33,823 nucleotides of DNA from Sedimentisphaerales bacterium. Lineage in GTDB: Bacteria > Planctomycetota > Phycisphaerae > Sedimentisphaerales > Anaerohalosphaeraceae. Under the pieces are notes generated by a model, which saw only the letters and a list, made by a program, of their open reading frames with translations, made no database searches and was not told the origin of the DNA. Shown here in pieces: positions 30,575 through 33,823 of this stretch (positions are counted from its first letter, which is position 1; each line of letters opens with the position of its first letter). Position numbers and translations under genes: made by a program. The stretch lies in the NCBI GenBank assembly GCA_016935635.1, contig JAFGQP010000165.1, positions 1 through 33,823 on the forward strand, read 5' to 3'.

Positions 30575-31438
30575 TTATCGGAATAAAACGGATAATTCGT
30601 CTTTGGTTTTCGGGTCCATGGCTTTGGGATTGGTCCAGACGGCCATTTCGAGACTTTTGCGGCAGGGACAGGTATCCTCGCACAGACTGTCCCCGGCAGC
30701 CAGCACCACCTTAATCAGGCTGATGGCATTGTCGGTGGCGGTGTTGAGATTGCCGATAATTTCGCTGAGCAGGAGCTGTTTGTCCGTCTGGCCGTGATGC
30801 TCCTGCCAGCAGTCGTAATCGCTGACCAGTGCCACAAGGGCGTAGCACATCTGGGCCTCGCGGGCCAGTTTGGCTTCCGGCATGGCCGTCATCCCGATTA
30901 AATCCCCGCCCCATTTCTGATGCATCAGGGATTCGGCCCGCGTGGAAAACTGGGGGCCTTCCATGCAGACATACGTCCCGGCCGGGTGAACGGTCGTATG
31001 GATTTGTTTGGCTGCATCCTGAAGCCGTTTTCGCAGTCGTCCGCAGCAGGGCTGGGCCATCTCGCAGTGCACCGCTCCCAGGGCGTCGAAAAACGTATTT
31101 TGCCGTCGGAAGGTTTTATCGATGAACTGATCCACCAGCACCAGCTGCTTCGGGGCATAATCCTGCCGCAGCGAACCCACCGCGGCGCTGGCAATCAAAG
31201 CCGTAACGCCGATTTGTTTGAGGGCGAATATATTGGCCGCGTACGGCACGCGCGAGGGATTAAAGCAATGCCCCGGCCCATGACGATTCAGAAACGCCGC
31301 TTGGCCGCTGCCCAGCCTGCCGATGCGTATGACATCGCTGGGACTGCCGAAAGGAGTCTTGACTGTTTCTGTGCGTACCTCGGTAAGCTGATTGATAATA
31401 GCCTGCCCCAGTCCGGAGCCGCCGATAATTCCAATCAT
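30575..31438 (-). CDS. mtnP: S-methyl-5'-thioadenosine phosphorylase
   Basis: Purine-nucleoside-phosphorylase fold enzyme that splits 5'-methylthioadenosine with phosphate, in methionine salvage and polyamine metabolism. 287 residues from the ATG at 31438 (GAGGA 8 nt upstream; the longer frame from 31477 overlaps the preceding gene). Motifs: IGIIGGSGLG at the start, FLNRHGPGH (phosphate), IASAAVGSL (AV-GSL, normally SAVGSL), QFIDKT, MEGPQFSTRAES, GMTAMPEAKLAREAQMCYA and VSDYDCW, the Asp residues favouring 6-aminopurine. The related 5'-methylthioinosine enzyme cannot be fully excluded. The gene starts 16 bp after the exported propeller protein gene, so they form one operon with it. Confidence 0.92.
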   Translation of the reverse strand: MIGIIGGSGLGQAIINQLTEVRTETVKTPFGSPSDVIRIGRLGSGQAAFLNRHGPGHCFNPSRVPYAANIFALKQIGVTALIASAAVGSLRQDYAPKQLVLVDQFIDKTFRRQNTFFDALGAVHCEMAQPCCGRLRKRLQDAAKQIHTTVHPAGTYVCMEGPQFSTRAESLMHQKWGGDLIGMTAMPEAKLAREAQMCYALVALVSDYDCWQEHHGQTDKQLLLSEIIGNLNTATDNAISLIKVVLAAGDSLCEDTCPCRKSLEMAVWTNPKAMDPKTKDELSVLFR

Positions 31439-31454
31439 GATTATTTCCTCATGT

Positions 31455-33044
31455 TTATTGGCCCGCGGAACTGCCAAAGACCGACAAATCCGGCCTGGCC
31501 TGCGGGTCGGACAGATTATACTCCGGGGATTGGGTATTCTGCAATGGTTTTAATCGTGAGTCGGACAAATCCAGCCGATACATCATCTGATTGTATTCAT
31601 ACCGCGGCGTCGCATGTTTTTCGTCGCCGGAAAAGGTGATGCAATACGTCCCCTCCAGATAAATCAGCCGTCCGTTGTCCTGGTCAAAGTAGGGATGCTG
31701 CTTGGGATTGTAAAACGAATACTTGTTATGGGTGACGATTTTTTTTGCAGCAGTCCACGGTCCAACCGGCGTGTTCGCCTCGGCATACCATACCTCGCCG
31801 AGATGGGAACTGTCGCCTCCAAACTGATTGAAAATCATAATCCATTTTTGCCGCCATCGATTCCAGCAGACCGAGCCGCCATGCGGTGTAATTTGTTTGT
31901 TGCTGCCGCAGTCCACCATGTGCATGGCCTGATGCTCCTTCTGGAGGGCCTTTTGTGCAGCGGCCTTGGAGCCCAGACGCTCGGCCAGTTTGCCGAAGGC
32001 AATCCATTGACTGGATGTCTGTCCCTCATCCTGTCCCAGGGCCGTCAGGACTTCATATTGATTGGGGTCGCTTGCCTTGCTCAATACGGCTTCGACCCGC
32101 ATTCGAACCGCCGCCGGAAACGGGATGGCAAAATACCAGTAGGAAATGCCGTTGACCAGGACCGGGGTCGGATGGCCGCAGGCGTGATAGGGCATCGGCT
32201 GTTCGGCTTCCCGCAGGATCGGCTCAAAGCATTGTTTGGTATCGTTATACATCCCGATTCCCTTTTCATGGAAATGGCCCAGATCCTTCATTCGGGCAAA
32301 TTGACACAGCATTCGCTCTTGGCCCTGCGGGTCTTCCACGGTGATGATGCCGTCAATCCAGACCATCCCCGGCCCGTCCATCGGGAACATCTTTTTACTG
32401 AAGCCTGAGTCGTCGGTGAAATAGGTCAAATTTACCCCTTTATCCGGATCCAGCCCGCCTTTGCCCGGCAGTGTGCTGATCGCCCCGGAAGTAGCAAATT
32501 GCCCCAGTCCATAACTAACCCGCGCCGTATCCCCCCAGAACCAGTAGAGCCTGCCCTGATACAGGCAATTATTGGCCGAATCCTGCCCGCAAACCTGGGC
32601 ATTCAGCAGCGGCTGGTCAATCGGCGCCTCCCGTCCGGCCAGGATGCTGTCACGGTAAATCCCCTGGCCGGTCATGCGATAGAGTCGCTGAGCAATCTGA
32701 GTACGTTTTAGTTTGACTGTTGCGGTCTTACCCGGCTGGGTAGTCAGGGCGACTCCCCGCATTCCGAAACCGTCGGCGGCAAACTCATAGCCCGGGCTTT
32801 CGACGAAGAAAAAGACCTTTTGTCCCATCAGGCCCGGCTCGTCAAATGCCGCCATGCCGCCGCTGTCGGTATAAAGCCGAATCATGCTGGTCGTGCGAAG
32901 CTCTACCAGCGGCACGCCCCGGCCGGTCTGCTCATCCACGACGTGGATAAAAAAATAATCTGAAGCGGCGGCCCGACAAACCGAGGCTTGCGTGCAAAGC
33001 ATCATTGCGGATGACAGAATCGCAGTGTACATGATAGATTTCAT
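31455..33044 (-). CDS. Exported beta-propeller protein (DUF4185/GH43-like), function unknown
   Basis: 529 residues, with a signal peptide (about 1-26, ending CRAAA) and AGAGG 7 nt before the ATG. Residues 28-115 look like a carboxypeptidase-regulatory/Ig-like beta-sandwich (FFIHVVDEQTGRGVPLVELRT). The remainder, about 140-500, has repeated W/G/F-rich blades (YQGRLYWFWGDTARVSYGLG, PTPVLVNGISYWYFAIPF, GGSVCWNRWRQKWIMIFNQFGG, GEVWYAEANTPVGPWTAAKKI, YFDQDNGRLIYLEGTYC). The SPVGPW-type blade ends and the ordering resemble five-bladed glycoside hydrolase folds such as GH43 or the DUF4185 family. I cannot place catalytic acids safely, so sugar cleavage is only a guess. First gene of the operon with mtnP. 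Confidence 0.75.
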   Translation of the reverse strand: MKSIMYTAILSSAMMLCTQASVCRAAASDYFFIHVVDEQTGRGVPLVELRTTSMIRLYTDSGGMAAFDEPGLMGQKVFFFVESPGYEFAADGFGMRGVALTTQPGKTATVKLKRTQIAQRLYRMTGQGIYRDSILAGREAPIDQPLLNAQVCGQDSANNCLYQGRLYWFWGDTARVSYGLGQFATSGAISTLPGKGGLDPDKGVNLTYFTDDSGFSKKMFPMDGPGMVWIDGIITVEDPQGQERMLCQFARMKDLGHFHEKGIGMYNDTKQCFEPILREAEQPMPYHACGHPTPVLVNGISYWYFAIPFPAAVRMRVEAVLSKASDPNQYEVLTALGQDEGQTSSQWIAFGKLAERLGSKAAAQKALQKEHQAMHMVDCGSNKQITPHGGSVCWNRWRQKWIMIFNQFGGDSSHLGEVWYAEANTPVGPWTAAKKIVTHNKYSFYNPKQHPYFDQDNGRLIYLEGTYCITFSGDEKHATPRYEYNQMMYRLDLSDSRLKPLQNTQSPEYNLSDPQARPDLSVFGSSAGQ

Positions 33045-33071
33045 AATGGACCTCTACATTACAATGTATTG

Positions 33072-33823
33072 TTATTGTTTGGGTGCCGGGGTGATTGCCG
33101 TTTCCGGCTCAACCGCTTCCGCAGCATCTGTTTTTTCAGTTGGGGCCGCGGTATCCAGCTTCAGGTTGACAATCCGTCCCTTGGTCATCCGCTTAACCGA
33201 TAATTTCAGCTCGCCGCCGGCCTGTATCATTTTTTCGAAGGTGTCCACATCGGCCACCGGTTCATCATTGATATGCGTGATAATTTCAAACGGCTTGATT
33301 CCGCCGACACTGGCTTTGCTGCCCGGTTCAATTTTGGACACGATGACGCCCGGGTCGTCCGGTGTCAGCCGGAAGTACCGCTGTACTTCATATGTCAGAT
33401 TGCGGACAGTGATACCCATCGCTTCCGATTTGAAACGTTTTGCCGAATCATAATGGGACGGGCTTTCAGTGATTACCATATCCTTGACGAGCACTTCACC
33501 ATTGCGGAAAATCTCCCCCTGAAAATGCGTTCCGAATCCGAAATCCGTCAGCGAGCGAATCAGGGAGTTTTCGGCACCGGCCCAGGGCGTCGGCAGCTGA
33601 TCGTAGTATTCTTCCGAAAGTTCGCTGAGCTGCTCCCACGGAAACATCTCCCCGAAACCGAAGTCGTCATCGTCGAGGGCGACCTCCATCGGGCGGGGCT
33701 GCTTGTCGATGTGCAGCCGAAGCAGAATATCGCCCATCTCCAGCCCGACCTGAGAAGCGGGGGAGTTATCATAAACGAACGAAATAATGGCCCCGATTTC
33801 ACCGTCACGGGTCATGTCCGATA
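33072..33823 (-). CDS. PDZ-domain protein, 3' part only (runs off right edge)
   Basis: The frame is open to the edge: residues before the first internal ATG (SDMTRDGEIGAIISFV) still belong to a PDZ fold, so the true start is outside. The visible part (about 250 residues) has one PDZ (IGAIISFVYDNSPASQVGLEMGDILLRL), a linker of about 90 residues, a second PDZ (PGVIVSKIEPGSKASVGGIKPFEIITHINDEPVADVDTFEKMI), and a Pro/Ala/Glu/Thr-rich tail. This looks like the C-terminal end of a periplasmic HtrA-type protease or PDZ scaffold; no protease domain is within the window. It is 27 bp upstream of the next gene on the same strand, so probably in one operon with it. Confidence 0.85.
   Translation of the reverse strand, partial: SDMTRDGEIGAIISFVYDNSPASQVGLEMGDILLRLHIDKQPRPMEVALDDDDFGFGEMFPWEQLSELSEEYYDQLPTPWAGAENSLIRSLTDFGFGTHFQGEIFRNGEVLVKDMVITESPSHYDSAKRFKSEAMGITVRNLTYEVQRYFRLTPDDPGVIVSKIEPGSKASVGGIKPFEIITHINDEPVADVDTFEKMIQAGGELKLSVKRMTKGRIVNLKLDTAAPTEKTDAAEAVEPETAITPAPKQ

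Noticed and set aside
1-33823. CRISPR arrays, rRNA or tRNA genes
   Set aside because: No regularly spaced repeats and no full tRNA or rRNA signature; the only T-arm sequences are those of ssrA and attR.

Overview
The window looks like chromosomal DNA of a planctomycete, most likely class Phycisphaerae. This is an inference from protein style: a dockerin-like segment (DLNGDCRVDLADMAMLASEWL type), an FGE-like exported protein, a HTH/pseudo-receiver protein, a very large carbohydrate-enzyme fusion, and many exported proteins with short signal peptides. No rRNA or tRNA was found. The one stable RNA gene recognised is a complete one-piece tmRNA (ssrA) at 515-866, encoding the tag GNYQYQMAA.

Layout. 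(1) 1-308: 5' part of an exported-protein gene running off the left edge. (2) 515-866: ssrA with its own promoter. (3) 842-13598: a genomic island of about 12.7 kb inserted at the 3' end of ssrA, bounded by a perfect 28-bp direct repeat (842-869 and 13571-13598). All its recognised genes are on the minus strand: tyrosine recombinase, XRE repressor-like protein, a recombinase-like HTH protein, a winged-helix protein, a CxxC protein, two AlpA/excisionase-like proteins, several unknowns, and a type I restriction-modification operon (hsdM, hsdS, an unknown gene, hsdR, a small exported protein). No conjugation or capsid genes are seen, so it looks like a small integrative defence island. (4) 13924-15628: dockerin/FGE-like exported protein and HTH/pseudo-receiver protein. 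(5) 15815-18836: promoter, long structured leader, ribonuclease Y and its usual neighbour YmdB-type phosphoesterase. (6) 18985-33823: DPP-IV-like peptidase; an 1844-residue protein joining a GH13-like domain to a GT5-like glycogen synthase domain; GpsA; a membrane-anchored phosphatase; a CPA2 antiporter fused to a PTS EIIA domain; MTA phosphorylase; an exported GH43/DUF4185-like protein; a PDZ protein cut by the right edge.

Most interesting point. The integrase reading frame runs straight through the attachment core. In the integrated state it ends after 12 codons copied from the antisense strand of ssrA. At the other end of the island the same frame leaves the core and stays open for 64 codons (13377-13571). 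Excision would join the two, giving a 554-residue integrase with a different C-terminus, and would place the integrase upstream of gene 12923-13348 and a strong terminator at 12812-12849. Integration therefore appears to cut the integrase gene and its operon. A 17-bp repeat lies in each end (1007-1023, 13493-13509) and could be an arm-type binding site. A second structure, related 31-bp dyads with an asymmetric conserved flank, brackets the restriction operon in inverted orientation (5598-5652 and 12039-12094).
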